64,000 nt of DNA from Pseudomonadota bacterium (GCA_040384265.1 JAZKJM010000001.1:186001-250000); one strand, 5' to 3'; shown: positions 54,021 to 64,000, numbered from the stretch's first letter. The notes: a model not told the origin generated them from the sequence alone. A program made the numbers and translations.

Positions 54021-56774
54021 ATGCCCAGCACCACCGACGTCCGCCGCCAGTTTCTTGAGTTTTTCGCGAGCAAAGGCCACACCGCGCTGCCCAGCAGCTC
54101 GCTGGTGCCCCATAACGACCCCACGCTGATGTTTGCCAATGCGGGCATGAACCAGTTCAAAAACATCTTCACCGGCATGGAAACGCCGCCGAACCCACCG
54201 CGCGCCACCACCGCGCAAAAATGCGTGCGCGCCGGCGGCAAACACAACGATCTAGATAATGTGGGCTACACCGCCCGCCACCATACGTTCTTTGAAATGC
54301 TGGGCAATTTCAGCTTCGGCGATTACTTCAAGGAACAGGCGATTTCCCATGCTTGGGAGCTGCTGACCGGCACCTGGGGCATCCCGAAAGAGAAGCTCTG
54401 CGTTACCGTCTACCACACGGATGACGAAGCGGCGAATTTGTGGAAAAAAATCGCGGGCCTTAGCGATGACAAAATCATCCGCATCGCCACCAATGATAAT
54501 TTTTGGGCGATGGGCGATACCGGCCCGTGCGGCCCCTGCTCCGAGATTTTTTATGACCATGGGGCACATATTGCGGGCGGCCCTCCCGGTTCGCCGGGCG
54601 AGGATGGCGACCGCTTTATCGAAATCTGGAACCTCGTCTTCATGCAGTTCGAGCAGAAGGACAAGGACACCCGCGTGGCCCTGCCCAAGCCCAGCATCGA
54701 CACCGGCATGGGCCTTGAGCGGCTGACAGCCGTGCTGCAAGGCGTGCATGATAATTACGACATCGACCTGTTCCAGACGCTGATGAAAGCGTCTGAGGAA
54801 TTTTCGAAAAACACCAACCCGGCACAGCATGTTTCCCACCGGGTGATTGCCGATCACCTGCGCTCCAGCTCGTTTTTGATTGCCGATGGCGTGCTGCCCA
54901 GCAACGAAGGCCGCGGCTATGTGCTGCGGCGGATCATGCGCCGGGCGATGCGCCATGCGCATATGCTCGGCTGCAAAGCGCCGCTGATGCACCAGCTGGT
55001 GCCGACACTGGTCACTGAAATGGGCGGCGCCTACCCGGAATTACAGCGCGCGCAAGCCGCCATCAGCGAAACGCTGAAGCTGGAGGAAGAGAAGTTCAAA
55101 GAAACCCTCGAACGCGGCCTCAAGCTGCTGGAAGAAGAGAAAAAAGGATTGAGCGCGGGCGGTTCGTTCCCGGGTGCTGCGGCCTTCAAGCTTTATGACA
55201 CGTATGGCTTCCCGCTCGACCTGACGCAGGACATCCTGCGCGGCGAGAACATCACGGTGGATCTTCCCGCCTTCACCGCCGCCATGGACGAGCAAAAAGC
55301 CAAGGCCCGCGCGGCATGGAAGGGCTCCGGGCAGTCTGCGACTGCAGGCTTGTGGTTTGACATAAAAGAGCGTGTTGGCCCGAGCGAATTCCTTGGCTAC
55401 AGCATGGAAACCGCCCAAGGCCAAATCACCGCGCTGGTGAAGGATGGCGTGGAAGTAACCACCCTGAAAGCCGGTGAAACCGGTCAGGCAATCACCAACC
55501 AAACACCATTCTACGGCGAATCCGGTGGCCAGGTCGGCGATCATGGGACGCTCAAAACCAGCACCGCAACCGCGCAGGTTACAGATACCAGCAAACCGCT
55601 GGATGGGCTGTTCGTGCATGCCGTCACCCTCACGCACGGCACGCTCAGCATCGGCGATACGGTCGAACTTACCGTCGACACCGGCCGCCGCAACCGCATC
55701 CGCGCCAACCACTCGGCGACCCACCTGCTGCATGCCGCCTTGCGCGAGCAGCTGGGCGAGCACATCACCCAAAAAGGCTCGCTGGTCGATGCCGAACGCC
55801 TGCGTTTCGATATCACCAATCCCAAAGCCATCAGCCGCGAGGAACTGGCCACGGTGGAAGCGCAAGTGAACCATTATGTCGCCCAGAAATCCCACGCGAC
55901 CACGAAACTGATGAACCAGCAGGACGCCATCGCCGCTGGTGCCATGGCGCTTTTTGGCGAGAAATATGGCGCGGAAGTGCGTGTACTCGCCATGGGCAAG
56001 CGGGCCGATGGCAAGGATTTCTCGGTCGAATTATGCGGCGGCACCCATGTCAGCAATACCGGCGAGATCGGCCTGTTCAAAATCATTTCGGAAGGCTCCG
56101 TTTCCTCGGGTGTGCGCCGCATCGAGGCGGTCACGGGCGAGAATGTGCGCAGCTATCTCAGCGAGCAACTGGGCAAGCTGGATGAACAATTGCAAGCACT
56201 GGCCAAAGAGAATGCACGTTTGCTCGGCGAACTGAAAAAAACCGGCACCGTGAAAATCACGGCGCCGGCGCTCGATGCGATCAAGGCCGCACCGCTTGCC
56301 GATGTGGTGGCGCGCTATGATGAACAGAGCAGCAACGCCCAACGCTCCATCGACGCCTTGCAGGAAGAGAGCAAAAAACTCGGCAAAGAAGTCGCCGAAG
56401 CGAAGAAGCAAGCGGCCCTTTCCGCCGGTGGCGAGGATGTGATCGAAACCATCGGCACCACTCAGCTTGCCGCCAAAATCTTCGGCGAGCTGGATGCCAA
56501 ATCCCTGCGCGACATTGCGACCAGCATGCAGCAGAAACATGCGGATGCCGTGAGCGTGCTGCTGGCCGCGAGCGACGGCAAAGCCTCAGTCATTGTCGCG
56601 GTGGGCAAGGAACTCAGCGGCAAGGTGGATGCGCCAAGCCTCGTCAAAGCGGCGGTGGCTGCCGTTGGCGGCGCAGGCGGTGGCGGACGCCCGGACTTCG
56701 CCCAAGGCGGCGGCCCGGATGGCGACAAGCTGGAAGCAGCGCTGAGCGCAGTAAAAGCAGCGCTGGCCGGCTAG
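54021..56774 (+). CDS. alaS: alanyl-tRNA synthetase
   Basis: A 917-aa class II synthetase charging tRNA-Ala. Domains in order: catalytic core with [35 protein letters not shown] and [10 protein letters not shown]; tRNA-recognition region with [19 protein letters not shown]; editing domain with the zinc-binding [14 protein letters not shown] and [13 protein letters not shown]; and a C-Ala domain ending [21 protein letters not shown] lies just ahead of the ATG. It probably has its own promoter in the shared gap with the dyad-controlled operon. Confidence 0.98.
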   Translation: MPSTTDVRRQFLEFFASKGHTALPSSSLVPHNDPTLMFANAGMNQFKNIFTGMETPPNPPRATTAQKCVRAGGKHNDLDNVGYTARHHTFFEMLGNFSFGDYFKEQAISHAWELLTGTWGIPKEKLCVTVYHTDDEAANLWKKIAGLSDDKIIRIATNDNFWAMGDTGPCGPCSEIFYDHGAHIAGGPPGSPGEDGDRFIEIWNLVFMQFEQKDKDTRVALPKPSIDTGMGLERLTAVLQGVHDNYDIDLFQTLMKASEEFSKNTNPAQHVSHRVIADHLRSSSFLIADGVLPSNEGRGYVLRRIMRRAMRHAHMLGCKAPLMHQLVPTLVTEMGGAYPELQRAQAAISETLKLEEEKFKETLERGLKLLEEEKKGLSAGGSFPGAAAFKLYDTYGFPLDLTQDILRGENITVDLPAFTAAMDEQKAKARAAWKGSGQSATAGLWFDIKERVGPSEFLGYSMETAQGQITALVKDGVEVTTLKAGETGQAITNQTPFYGESGGQVGDHGTLKTSTATAQVTDTSKPLDGLFVHAVTLTHGTLSIGDTVELTVDTGRRNRIRANHSATHLLHAALREQLGEHITQKGSLVDAERLRFDITNPKAISREELATVEAQVNHYVAQKSHATTKLMNQQDAIAAGAMALFGEKYGAEVRVLAMGKRADGKDFSVELCGGTHVSNTGEIGLFKIISEGSVSSGVRRIEAVTGENVRSYLSEQLGKLDEQLQALAKENARLLGELKKTGTVKITAPALDAIKAAPLADVVARYDEQSSNAQRSIDALQEESKKLGKEVAEAKKQAALSAGGEDVIETIGTTQLAAKIFGELDAKSLRDIATSMQQKHADAVSVLLAASDGKASVIVAVGKELSGKVDAPSLVKAAVAAVGGAGGGGRPDFAQGGGPDGDKLEAALSAVKAALAG

Positions 56775-56931
56775 CAGCCACGCGCGCGCTCATACGAAAT
56801 TGCCACAACCGGCCAATTAATGGCGTTCGCAACGAAGCTCCCGCATGGTTTCGCTAGAATCACCCACTGCACCTGCGTAGGCTCCGCCCATACCCGCGCT
56901 GCACGTGGGAGATTTTAACAGGGAGCCGCAT

Positions 56932-58407
56932 ATGTCCGTTGTCCAACTCAACAAGAAACCGCAACCACACCCAATCACGGTGGCGTATGGCGACGGGATT
57001 GGACCGGAGATCATGGAAGCGGTGCTGAAAATCCTCGCCGAAGCACGGGTGCCGCTCAATATCGAAACCATCGAAGTCGGCCAGAAATTCTACGAAAAAG
57101 GCGTGACCACCGGCATCCCGCCATCGGCATGGGATTCGATCCGCCGCACCAAAGTGCTGCTGAAAGCGCCCATCACCACGCCACAGGGCGGCGGCTACAA
57201 GTCGCTCAACGTGACCATGCGCAAGTCGCTGGGCCTGTATTCCAACGTGCGCCCCTGCACCAGCTTCCACCCGTTCATCAAGTCGATGCATGCGAACATG
57301 AACCTCGTCATCATCCGCGAGAACGAGGAAGATCTGTATGCCGGGATTGAATACCGCCAGACGCAGGATGCGTTCCAGTCGGTGAAAATCATCACCCGCT
57401 CGGGCTCTGAGCGCATCATGCGCTACGCGTTTGAATATGCGGTGAACAACAACCGCAAAAAAGTGACCTGCATGAGCAAGGACAACATCATGAAACTCAC
57501 CGATGGTGCGTTTCATGATATGTTCACCATGGTCGCCAAGGAATACCCGCAGATCGAGGCGGATCACTATATCATCGATATTGGTTCGGCGCGCATTGCA
57601 AGCAAGCCGCATATTTTCGACGTGATCGTGACCGAGAATCTGTTCGGCGATATTATCTCGGATATTGCGGCGGAAGTGTCGGGCTCGGTGGGCCTTGCCG
57701 GTTCGGCCAATATCGGCGCGAACTACGCGATGTTCGAGGCAATCCACGGCTCCGCACCCGATATCGCGGGCAAGGATATTGCCAACCCATCCGGCCTGCT
57801 GCATGGCGCGATCATGATGCTCGTGCATCTGGGCCTCAACGAGGATGCGTCGCGGATTCATAACGCATGGCTCAAAACCATCGAAGACGGCACCCACACG
57901 GTTGATATTTTCAACGATATGAGCAAGCGCAAAGTCGGCACCATGGAGTTCGCACAAGCGGTGATCGATAATCTCGGTGCCGAGCCAAGCACCTACCGTC
58001 CGGTGAAATATGCCGCCCTGAAGGGCGGCCAGGTTGGCATCCACGCGGTGATGGCCAAGGAAACCGAGAAACGCGAGCTGGTCGGCGTCGATCTGTTCGT
58101 CCATTGGTATGGCAAGGAAATCAACGCGCTGGGCACCATGCTCAACGAGCTGTCGAACGACGCGCTGAGCCTGAAAATGATCTCGTGCAAAGGCCTCAAA
58201 GTCTGGCCGGATATCATCACCGAGATGGATGTCACCGACCGCTTCCGCGCGCGTTTCACGCCGGTGGCCAAGGATGGCAAAGTCACCCTCAAAGACATCG
58301 CTGACCTGTTGAGTGCGGCTGCCGATAAGGGCGTGGACTTCCTGAAAATCGAAACGCTCTACACGTTCGACGGCAAAAACGGCTTCAGCTCCAGCCAGGG
58401 CGAATAA
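56932..58407 (+). CDS. icd: NADP-dependent isocitrate dehydrogenase, long (Thermus/Rickettsia) type
   Basis: A 491-aa TCA-cycle enzyme oxidising isocitrate to 2-oxoglutarate. The core has TVAYGDGIGPEIMEAVLKI, NVTMRKSLGLYSNVRPC, VIIRENEEDLYAGIEYRQ, the metal site in GDIISDIAAEVSGSVGLAGSANIG, and AIHGSAPDIAGKDIANPSGLL. An extra C-terminal domain of about 130 residues (VGVDLFVHWYGKEINALG onward) distinguishes this from the E. coli enzyme. This long form occurs in Thermus and Rickettsiales. AGGGAG precedes the ATG at 56932. It stands alone. Confidence 0.94.
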   Translation: MSVVQLNKKPQPHPITVAYGDGIGPEIMEAVLKILAEARVPLNIETIEVGQKFYEKGVTTGIPPSAWDSIRRTKVLLKAPITTPQGGGYKSLNVTMRKSLGLYSNVRPCTSFHPFIKSMHANMNLVIIRENEEDLYAGIEYRQTQDAFQSVKIITRSGSERIMRYAFEYAVNNNRKKVTCMSKDNIMKLTDGAFHDMFTMVAKEYPQIEADHYIIDIGSARIASKPHIFDVIVTENLFGDIISDIAAEVSGSVGLAGSANIGANYAMFEAIHGSAPDIAGKDIANPSGLLHGAIMMLVHLGLNEDASRIHNAWLKTIEDGTHTVDIFNDMSKRKVGTMEFAQAVIDNLGAEPSTYRPVKYAALKGGQVGIHAVMAKETEKRELVGVDLFVHWYGKEINALGTMLNELSNDALSLKMISCKGLKVWPDIITEMDVTDRFRARFTPVAKDGKVTLKDIADLLSAAADKGVDFLKIETLYTFDGKNGFSSSQGE

Positions 58408-58419
58408 CCAAAAATCTCG

Positions 58420-59100
58420 CTACGGCGTGATGGTCGCAGGTTTGCTGAGCAGTTTGGTCTGCTCGCTGGCGGCGGCGCGCACCATCATGCCATCGGGCAC
58501 ATGGTGGGTGACGACGGCGCCTGCGCCAACAACCGCGCCCGCGCCGATGCGGATGCCCTGAATAATCACCGCACCCGCGCCGATATGGCTGGCTTCGCCC
58601 ACGCTGACATGGCCGCACAGCACTGCACCCGGCGCGATATGCGCGTGCGGCGCAATCACCACATCATGATCGACCGAGGCACGGCTGTTGATGATCACAT
58701 TTTCGCCGATGATGACGCCCGGCTGCACCACCGCGCCCGCCATGATTTGCACGCCCTCACCCATCGTCACATGCGGCTGCACGAACGCGGCAGGGCTGAT
58801 GAGCGGCAGGAAATCAAACCCGAGTGCACGGTAGCGGCGATAGAGATCGGCGCGCGGCGCGAGTGCCGGGCCCTCGCGGCTGGCGCGATTGCCAACACCG
58901 TTGATGAGGGTCACTTCCGCCGGGTTAAGGGCGACGCTGCCTTCAAGGCCGAGTACCGGCACATCGAGCACATCCGTGCCGAGCAGCGCGGGATCGCTGG
59001 TGACAATGCCACGCAGCGGCGCGCCAAGCGCCTGCAGCAGACCAACCAACACCCGCGTGTGGCCGCCACCGCCGATGAGAATAAGGGAACGTGATTGCAT
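58420..59100 (-). CDS. pglD: PglD-like sugar N-acetyltransferase (NeuD family)
   Basis: A 226-aa left-handed beta-helix acyltransferase. The N-terminal sugar-binding domain is LILIGGGGHTRVLVGLLQAL. The hexapeptide part has GAVVQPGVIIGENVIINSRASVDHDVVIA, whose His in VDHD is the catalytic base, then HIGAGAVIIQGIRIGAGAVVGAGAVV. In Campylobacter, PglD acetylates UDP-4-amino sugar to UDP-diNAcBac. It diverges from pglC and pglE, the next steps, 62 bp away. The neighbour genes make this role likely; other NeuD-family acetylations remain possible. Confidence 0.82.
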   Translation of the reverse strand: MQSRSLILIGGGGHTRVLVGLLQALGAPLRGIVTSDPALLGTDVLDVPVLGLEGSVALNPAEVTLINGVGNRASREGPALAPRADLYRRYRALGFDFLPLISPAAFVQPHVTMGEGVQIMAGAVVQPGVIIGENVIINSRASVDHDVVIAPHAHIAPGAVLCGHVSVGEASHIGAGAVIIQGIRIGAGAVVGAGAVVTHHVPDGMMVRAAASEQTKLLSKPATITP

Positions 59101-59162
59101 GCTGTTGCATAGCTGAGCGCGCATCCATTGACAAACACAGATGCGCGGCTTAACGCAAATCC

Positions 59163-59780
59163 ATGGATTTTATTATCAAACGCATGGTCGATATCGCCGT
59201 CGCGGGCGGGTTGCTGCTGGTGCTTTCACCATTGTTGCTGGTGCTAGCGGTGCTGGTGCGCCTGCGGCTGGGTGCGCCGATTTTCTTTACGCAAACGCGC
59301 ATTGGCCGCGGCGAAGCGCCCTTCACCCTCATCAAATTCCGCACCATGACGGATGCGCGCGGCAGCGATGGCGCGTTGCTGGGCGACGATGTGCGCCTCA
59401 CCGCGTTTGGCCGCTGGCTGCGCGCGACCAGCCTCGATGAGCTGCCGGAGCTGTGGAATATCCTGATGGGCGATATGAGCCTCGTCGGCCCGCGGCCGCT
59501 GCTGCCGGAATATCTGCCGTTTTACAGCGAGGCCGAAAAACTGCGCCACCGCATGCGCCCGGGCATCACCGGCCTTGCGCAGGTGAACGGCCGCAACGCC
59601 ATCGGCTGGGATGCGCGCCTCGCGCTTGATGCCGCCTATGTGCAGAATTTTTCCATCGCCGCCGATGCGCGGATTTTGTGGCACACGATCGCGGTCGTGC
59701 TACAACGCGAAGGCATCAGCGCAGATGGGCATGTGACCATGCAGCGGCTGGATATTGAACGCAGCAAAGGTACCGTATGA
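59163..59780 (+). CDS. pglC: PglC-like monotopic phosphoglycosyltransferase
   Basis: A 205-aa initiating enzyme placing a sugar phosphate on undecaprenyl phosphate. It has a single N-terminal hydrophobic helix (AVAGGLLLVLSPLLLVLAVLV), LIKFRTMTDARG, the catalytic region [27 protein letters not shown] and RPGITGLAQVNGRNA. This is the minimal PglC form, unlike the long WbaP type at 8971-10449. Its stop overlaps the next gene by 4 bp. The substrate is probably diNAcBac phosphate given PglD and PglE. Confidence 0.88.
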   Translation: MDFIIKRMVDIAVAGGLLLVLSPLLLVLAVLVRLRLGAPIFFTQTRIGRGEAPFTLIKFRTMTDARGSDGALLGDDVRLTAFGRWLRATSLDELPELWNILMGDMSLVGPRPLLPEYLPFYSEAEKLRHRMRPGITGLAQVNGRNAIGWDARLALDAAYVQNFSIAADARILWHTIAVVLQREGISADGHVTMQRLDIERSKGTV

Positions 59781-60910
59781 GCAACTTTCCGCGCATTTTT
59801 CTTTCACCGCCGCATATGGGCGGGCAGGAACAGCAGTATGTCGCGCAGGCCTTTGAGAGCAATTACATCGCGCCGCTGGGGCCGATGGTCGATGGGTTCG
59901 AGCGCGCGTTTACGCAGCTGACCGGCATCCCGCACTGTGTCGCCCTCACCTCGGGCACGGCGGCGCTGCATCTTGCGTTGCGCGGGCTGGGTGTCGGCGC
60001 GGGGGATACGGTGATTGCGTCATCCCTCACCTTCATCGGCAGCATCACGCCGATTATCTATCAGGGCGCGACGCCGATTTTTATCGATGCCGATCCCGCC
60101 CATTGGACGATGGATGTGAACCTGCTACGCGAAACCCTCGCCGCGGCCAAAAAGCAAAACGCGCTGCCCAAAGCCGTGGTGCCGACCGACCTCTATGGCC
60201 AGAGCTGTGATGCCGCCGCCATCCGCGCGGTGTGCGATGAGTATGGCGTGCCGCTCGTGATCGACGCCGCCGAATCCGTCGGCGCGAGCTATGGCGACCA
60301 GCATGCGGGCTACCTTGCCCATGCCGCGGCGTTCTCGTTCAACGGCAACAAAATCATCACCACCAGCGGCGGCGGCATGCTCGCCAGCCACGACAAAAAA
60401 CTGATCGACGAAGCGCGCTTCCTCAGCCAGCAGGCGCGTGACCCAGCGCCCTATTACGAGCACACGACCTATGGCTATAACTACCGGATGAGCAATATTG
60501 TCGCCGCCATCGGCTGCGGGCAGCTGGAAGTGCTGGCAGAACGGGTGGCACGGCGGCGCGCGGTGTTCGATGCTTATCATGCCGCGCTGGCCGACCTGCC
60601 GGGCATCGGGTTTATGCCCGAAGCCGCTTATGGCCGCGGCAACCGCTGGCTGAGCGTCATCACGGTGGATGCGGCGGCATTTGGCGCCGACAGCGAAACC
60701 ATCCGCCTCGCGCTGGAGCAGGAAAATATTGAAGCGCGACCAACCTGGAAACCGATGCACCTGCAGCCGGTGTTCCACGGCGCGCGGATGGTGGGCGGCG
60801 CGGTCAGCGAACAGCTTTTCCGCAACGGGCTCTGCCTGCCTTCGGGCACACAGATGAGCGACGCCGACATCGCGCGGATTGTCACGGTGATTCGCGGGTG
60901 CCAGCGGTAA
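59777..60910 (+). CDS. pglE: PglE-like DegT/DnrJ aminotransferase
   Basis: A 377-aa PLP-dependent sugar aminotransferase. It has HCVALTSGTAALHLALRGLGV, VIASSLTFIGSITPIIYQGATP, DADPAHWTMD, and the Schiff-base Lys in AAFSFNGNKIITTSGGGML near residue 190. The C-terminal RPTWKPMHLQPVF is a family landmark. PglE makes UDP-4-amino-4,6-dideoxy-GlcNAc, the substrate of PglD. The 4,6-dehydratase PglF is not in the window. It begins inside the pglC stop codon. Confidence 0.9.
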   Translation: MSNFPRIFLSPPHMGGQEQQYVAQAFESNYIAPLGPMVDGFERAFTQLTGIPHCVALTSGTAALHLALRGLGVGAGDTVIASSLTFIGSITPIIYQGATPIFIDADPAHWTMDVNLLRETLAAAKKQNALPKAVVPTDLYGQSCDAAAIRAVCDEYGVPLVIDAAESVGASYGDQHAGYLAHAAAFSFNGNKIITTSGGGMLASHDKKLIDEARFLSQQARDPAPYYEHTTYGYNYRMSNIVAAIGCGQLEVLAERVARRRAVFDAYHAALADLPGIGFMPEAAYGRGNRWLSVITVDAAAFGADSETIRLALEQENIEARPTWKPMHLQPVFHGARMVGGAVSEQLFRNGLCLPSGTQMSDADIARIVTVIRGCQR

Positions 60911-60954
60911 TTACACCGCAGATTGATAATGGTTTTACTTCCCTACACAACAAC

Positions 60955-61030
60955 CTGTCACCCCGTCGCATGACGGAGTCCACCTGTTTGCGGTGGTGAA
61001 GATGGACCCCGTCATGCGACGGGGTGACAG
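60955..61030. repeat. REP-like palindromic element, CGTCGCATGACGG type
   Basis: Ends are TGTCACC/GGTGACA with cores CCCCGTCGCATGACGG and CCCCGTCATGCGACGGGG. It lies between convergent pglE and rnc. Confidence 0.85.
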
Positions 61031-61072
61031 TTGGGGGATGACGATGCGCGCATTCAATAGAGAGAAAAGATC

Positions 61073-61750
61073 CTACAACACCGCCAACAACGCTTCCGCC
61101 GCTAACCGCTCGGCGAGTTTTTTGGTGCCGGCTTCACCGCGGGCGGGAGGGCTATCGCCGACGCGGGCTTCGATGATGAAATGCGGCGCGTGGCTTGGGC
61201 CATCTGCGCTGAGGACGGTATAGGTCGGCAGCGCCAGGCCGCGCGCTTGCGCCCATTCCTGCAGCGCGGTTTTGGGGTCTTTGGGTGGTGCCTTCATGGC
61301 TTGCGCCTGTGATTTCCAGAAACGGTCGATGACCGCGCGGGCAGGCACCAACCCGCCATCCAGATAAATCGCGCCGAGCAGCGCCTCACACGCGTCCTCC
61401 AGGTTGGAGGGGTTGGTGCGGCCGCCCTGCTCCGCCTCGCCGCCGCTGAGCACGAGATGGTCGCCCAGCTGCATCGAAATGGCGATTTTGGCGAGCTGGT
61501 CACCGTTGACGAGCGACACTTGCCGCTTGCTCAAATCCCCCTCCGCCTCGCCGGGAAAGAGGTGATACAGCATATCCGCAATCACAAGGCCCAGCACCGC
61601 ATCGCCCAGAAATTCGAGGCGCTGGTTATGCGCATCGCCCGCATCCCGCCCGAGTGAGCGGTGGGTGAGCGCAAGGCTAAGCAAGGCCGGGTTGCGGAAG
61701 CTGTAGCCAAGCGCCTGCTGGAGGTCGGTCAATGTCACGGCGCTTGCCAT
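61073..61750 (-). CDS. rnc: ribonuclease III
   Basis: A 225-aa double-strand-specific endoribonuclease for rRNA and mRNA processing. The catalytic domain has NQRLEFLGDAVLGLVIADMLY with the signature acidic residues and NLEDACEALLGAIYLDGG with the second metal site. A double-stranded RNA-binding domain ends the protein (DPKTALQEWAQARG and AGTKKLAERLAAEALLAVL). The start at 61750 overlaps the lepB stop by 1 bp (TAATG). Confidence 0.96.
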   Translation of the reverse strand: MASAVTLTDLQQALGYSFRNPALLSLALTHRSLGRDAGDAHNQRLEFLGDAVLGLVIADMLYHLFPGEAEGDLSKRQVSLVNGDQLAKIAISMQLGDHLVLSGGEAEQGGRTNPSNLEDACEALLGAIYLDGGLVPARAVIDRFWKSQAQAMKAPPKDPKTALQEWAQARGLALPTYTVLSADGPSHAPHFIIEARVGDSPPARGEAGTKKLAERLAAEALLAVL

Positions 61751-62529
61751 TAGAGGATGGACTTCAACCACCGCCCCGGCTCGCCCTTCCATGAGAAGGC
61801 GATGATCTCGGCGCGGCCGATCAGGTTTTCAAACGGCACGAAGCCCGGCGCATTGCCATAGCCCAGCTCCTTGCTGAAGCGGCTGTCCTGCGAGTTATCG
61901 CGATTGTCGCCCATCATGAAGAAATGCCCCTCGGGCACGGTGTAGACCGCCGTATTATCCGAATTGAAGCCCGTGGTGGGGTCCTGGTTATCGGGATTGG
62001 CATCAAGCACGACGTGGCTGCGGCCGCCGGGCAGCGTTTCCTCGTAGCGCGGGATGGCATGCATCTGCCCCTGCGAATCGGGCAGGGTCACATCGCCACG
62101 GCGGGTCTGCTCGACCAGCGTACCGTTGATATAGAGCCGGTCATGCTTCATCTGCACCCTGTCGCCAGGCAGGCCGATCACGCGCTTGATGTAATCGGTG
62201 CTGGTATCGACCGGGTTGCGAAACACCACCACATCGCCACGCGCCGGCATGGTGCCAAGCACGCGCTCGCCGCCAAACATATCCGGGCTGAAGGGGAAGG
62301 AATAGCGGCTGTAGCCATAGGACAGCTTCGACACGAAGATATAATCGCCCTCATACAGCGTGCTCAGCATCGAGCCCGAGGGAATGTGGAACGGCTCATA
62401 CGCCACCGAGCGGAACAGCAGCGCCAGCAGCACCGCAAACGCAAACGAGCGGAACATCTCGCCGGGCGTTTCTTTTTTCTTCGCTTTTTTCGGGGTGAGC
62501 AAGGGCGATACGGGTTGGGTCTCGGTCAT
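61750..62529 (-). CDS. lepB: signal peptidase I
   Basis: A 259-aa membrane protease removing signal peptides. A basic N-terminal tail and one membrane helix (FRSFAFAVLLALLFRSVAYE) precede the catalytic Ser in HIPSGSMLSTLYEGDYI and the catalytic Lys in TDYIKRVIGLPGD. The box MMGDNRDNSQDSR is also present. The start at 62529 is chosen over an upstream ATG at 62583 that overlaps rimO. It lies in the run rimO-lepB-rnc. Confidence 0.96.
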   Translation of the reverse strand: MTETQPVSPLLTPKKAKKKETPGEMFRSFAFAVLLALLFRSVAYEPFHIPSGSMLSTLYEGDYIFVSKLSYGYSRYSFPFSPDMFGGERVLGTMPARGDVVVFRNPVDTSTDYIKRVIGLPGDRVQMKHDRLYINGTLVEQTRRGDVTLPDSQGQMHAIPRYEETLPGGRSHVVLDANPDNQDPTTGFNSDNTAVYTVPEGHFFMMGDNRDNSQDSRFSKELGYGNAPGFVPFENLIGRAEIIAFSWKGEPGRWLKSIL

Positions 62530-62536
62530 GAAGCCT

Positions 62537-63898
62537 CTAGCTGGGTTGGCGGATGAGGCCATACAGATCATACGCATCCGCATCGGTGATATCCAAATTC
62601 ACAAAGTCGCCCACGCGGATGCCTTTTTGCGCGGGCGCGAAGGCATTGCCATCCACTTCCGGTGCATCGGCGCGGGTGCGGCAGATGAGTTTCCCATCGG
62701 CGATGCCATCGACAATCGCTTGCTGGGTGGTGCCGATTTTTTTGGTGAGCTGGCGCGCGGAAATGCCCTGCGCGGCCTCCATGAAGCGGTGCCAGCGCTC
62801 CTCTTTCACTTCCTCGGGCACATGGTCACCAAGCTCGCGCGCGGTGGCGCCCACCACGTTTTCATATTTAAAGCAGCCGACGCGGTCGAGGTTCACCTCT
62901 TCCATCCAATCGAGCAGGAACTGGAAATCCTCTTCCGTTTCGCCGGGGAAGCCGACGATGAAGGTCGAGCGCACCGCGAGATCCGGCACGGCGCGGCGCC
63001 AGGCGGCGATGCGGTCGGCGGTTTTTTCCTGATTGGCCGGGCGCTTCATCGCTTTGAGCACCTTCGGCGAGGCATGCTGGAACGGGATGTCGAGATACGG
63101 CAGAATTTTGCCCTCCGCCATCAGCGGCATCACATGGTCCACATGCGGATAAGGATACACATACTGCAACCGCACCCAGATGCCGAGCGCGCTCAACGCC
63201 TCGCACAGCTCCAGCATCGAGGTTTTATATTCACGGTCACGCCAGCTGCCGGGCGCATATTTCACATCGATGCCATAGGCGCTGGTGTCCTGCGAAACGA
63301 CCAGCAGCTCTTTCACCCCCGCTTTGGCGAGCAGTTCGGCTTCTTTCAGCACATCCGCAATCGGGCGGCTGACGAGATCACCACGCAGCGCCGGGATGAT
63401 GCAGAAGGTGCAGCGGTTGTTGCAGCCTTCCGAGATTTTCAGATAGGCATAGTGGCGCGGCGTCAGGCGGATGCCTTGCGGCGGCACAAGGTCGGCATAG
63501 GGCTCGTGCAGGCGCGGCAGGGCTTTGTGCACGGCGTCCATCACCGCTTCGTAATGCTGCGGACCGGTGATGGCGAGCACGTTGGGATAGCGCGCGGTAA
63601 TCACCTCTGGCTCCGCTCCCAAACAGCCGGTGACAACCACTTTGCCATTATCGTTCAGCGCCTCGCCGATGGCGGCAAGCGATTCCTCGCGCGCCGAATC
63701 AAGAAAACCGCACGTGTTGACGATGACCAGATCCGACCCGCGATAATCCGGCGCCAACTCGTAGCCCTCGGCGCGCAGACGGGTCAGGATGCGTTCGGAA
63801 TCCACCAGCGCCTTGGCGCACCCCAGCGACACGAACCCAACGCGCGGGGCGGCGGAAACGGTGCTGTTCTTTTTGGTAGTGGCGGCGGCGCGGGCCAT
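62537..63898 (-). CDS. rimO: ribosomal protein S12 methylthiotransferase RimO
   Basis: A 453-aa radical SAM enzyme that methylthiolates Asp89 of ribosomal protein S12. The N-terminal MTTase domain has [18 protein letters not shown] and [14 protein letters not shown] plus GCLGAEPEV, carrying the three Cys of the auxiliary cluster. The radical SAM motif CxxxCxxC is in [24 protein letters not shown] domain ends the protein. It is the first gene of the rimO-lepB-rnc group, 7 bp from lepB. Confidence 0.96.
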   Translation of the reverse strand: MARAAATTKKNSTVSAAPRVGFVSLGCAKALVDSERILTRLRAEGYELAPDYRGSDLVIVNTCGFLDSAREESLAAIGEALNDNGKVVVTGCLGAEPEVITARYPNVLAITGPQHYEAVMDAVHKALPRLHEPYADLVPPQGIRLTPRHYAYLKISEGCNNRCTFCIIPALRGDLVSRPIADVLKEAELLAKAGVKELLVVSQDTSAYGIDVKYAPGSWRDREYKTSMLELCEALSALGIWVRLQYVYPYPHVDHVMPLMAEGKILPYLDIPFQHASPKVLKAMKRPANQEKTADRIAAWRRAVPDLAVRSTFIVGFPGETEEDFQFLLDWMEEVNLDRVGCFKYENVVGATARELGDHVPEEVKEERWHRFMEAAQGISARQLTKKIGTTQQAIVDGIADGKLICRTRADAPEVDGNAFAPAQKGIRVGDFVNLDITDADAYDLYGLIRQPS

Positions 63899-64000
63899 AT
63901 GGATATTCCCTTAGAATTTTCGGGCGTTAGAGCATAGCTTCACGCCCATTGCAAGCGCCTCAGGAATCCCCGAATCCAAGGTAGGATTCCAACCGCTCGA

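Noticed and set aside
62360-63937. A 525-codon plus-strand frame across rimO and lepB
   Set aside because: The opposite strand carries RimO with its CxxxCxxC motif and LepB with Ser/Lys; the plus product is His/Arg/Gly-rich noise.
63899-64000. Right edge of the window
   Set aside because: The 102 bp upstream of rimO show no clear promoter or gene; short GGATTCC-type inverted repeats are too weak to call.

Overview
The window is a gene-dense stretch of about 60% GC chromosome from a flagellated alphaproteobacterium. The lineage markers are a CckA-type hybrid kinase, a long isocitrate dehydrogenase of the Thermus/Rickettsia type, Sinorhizobium-like exo glycosyltransferases, the amgK-murU-tsaE trio and a flagellar operon that includes csrA. 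No rRNA, tRNA, CRISPR array, transposase or phage gene was recognised. A VirB8/VirB9 pair and long IDH would fit a Micavibrio- or Rickettsiales-related lineage, but that placement is inference.

Layout. (1) 0.1-1.1 kb: a type IV pilin-like protein and a small ORF. (2) 1.2-21.4 kb: envelope polysaccharide region. It carries ExoO-, ExoQ-, ExoL-, ExoA- and ExoM-like proteins, a WbaP/ExoY-type initiating transferase, GalE, Pgi, a Wzx flippase, GalU/ExoN, ManC and a GT9 enzyme. Interspersed are OxyR, PhoU and a peptidoglycan pair (MepK-like endopeptidase and L,D-transpeptidase). Two AT-rich genes encoding one and two copies of an unrecognised domain sit at 17.5-18.2 kb. (3) 21.6-26.8 kb: AmtB, MscS, an AstE-like zinc enzyme, a 71-aa protein behind a consensus sigma-54 promoter, and HisI. 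(4) 26.8-34.5 kb: VirB9 and VirB8, divergent from two large secreted proteins of unknown function, one with a long Asn/Thr/Val/Gly repeat tract. (5) 34.4-36.9 kb: MurU, AmgK, TsaE and IscX. (6) 37.0-40.3 kb: a large secreted AMIN/TPR-like protein. (7) 40.6-46.6 kb: two divergent flagellar operons, each with a sigma-54 promoter in the shared intergenic region. (8) 46.6-49.2 kb: CckA, split in frame by one TAG codon. (9) 49.2-53.9 kb: a second pilin, RecA, and an unknown two-gene operon whose promoter carries repeated 15-bp dyads. (10) 54.0-63.9 kb: AlaS, Icd, PglD/PglC/PglE (bacillosamine-type sugar pathway), Rnc, LepB and RimO.

How the parts fit. GalU, GalE, Pgi and ManC supply UDP-glucose, UDP-galactose and GDP-mannose to the glycosyltransferases; Wzx and the ExoQ-like protein would flip and polymerise the repeat unit. 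The Pgl trio suggests a second diNAcBac-initiated glycan. The flagellar genes and the 71-aa gene share sigma-54 promoters and a TTGCC[CT]AT half-site, suggesting one regulon. Seven REP-like intergenic palindromes are scattered over the window, five of them between convergent genes.

The best candidates for undescribed biology are the secreted repeat-protein locus beside virB8-virB9 (28.4-34.5 kb), the dyad-controlled operon at 51.7-53.7 kb, the tandem-domain pair at 17.5-18.2 kb, and the TAG-split cckA.
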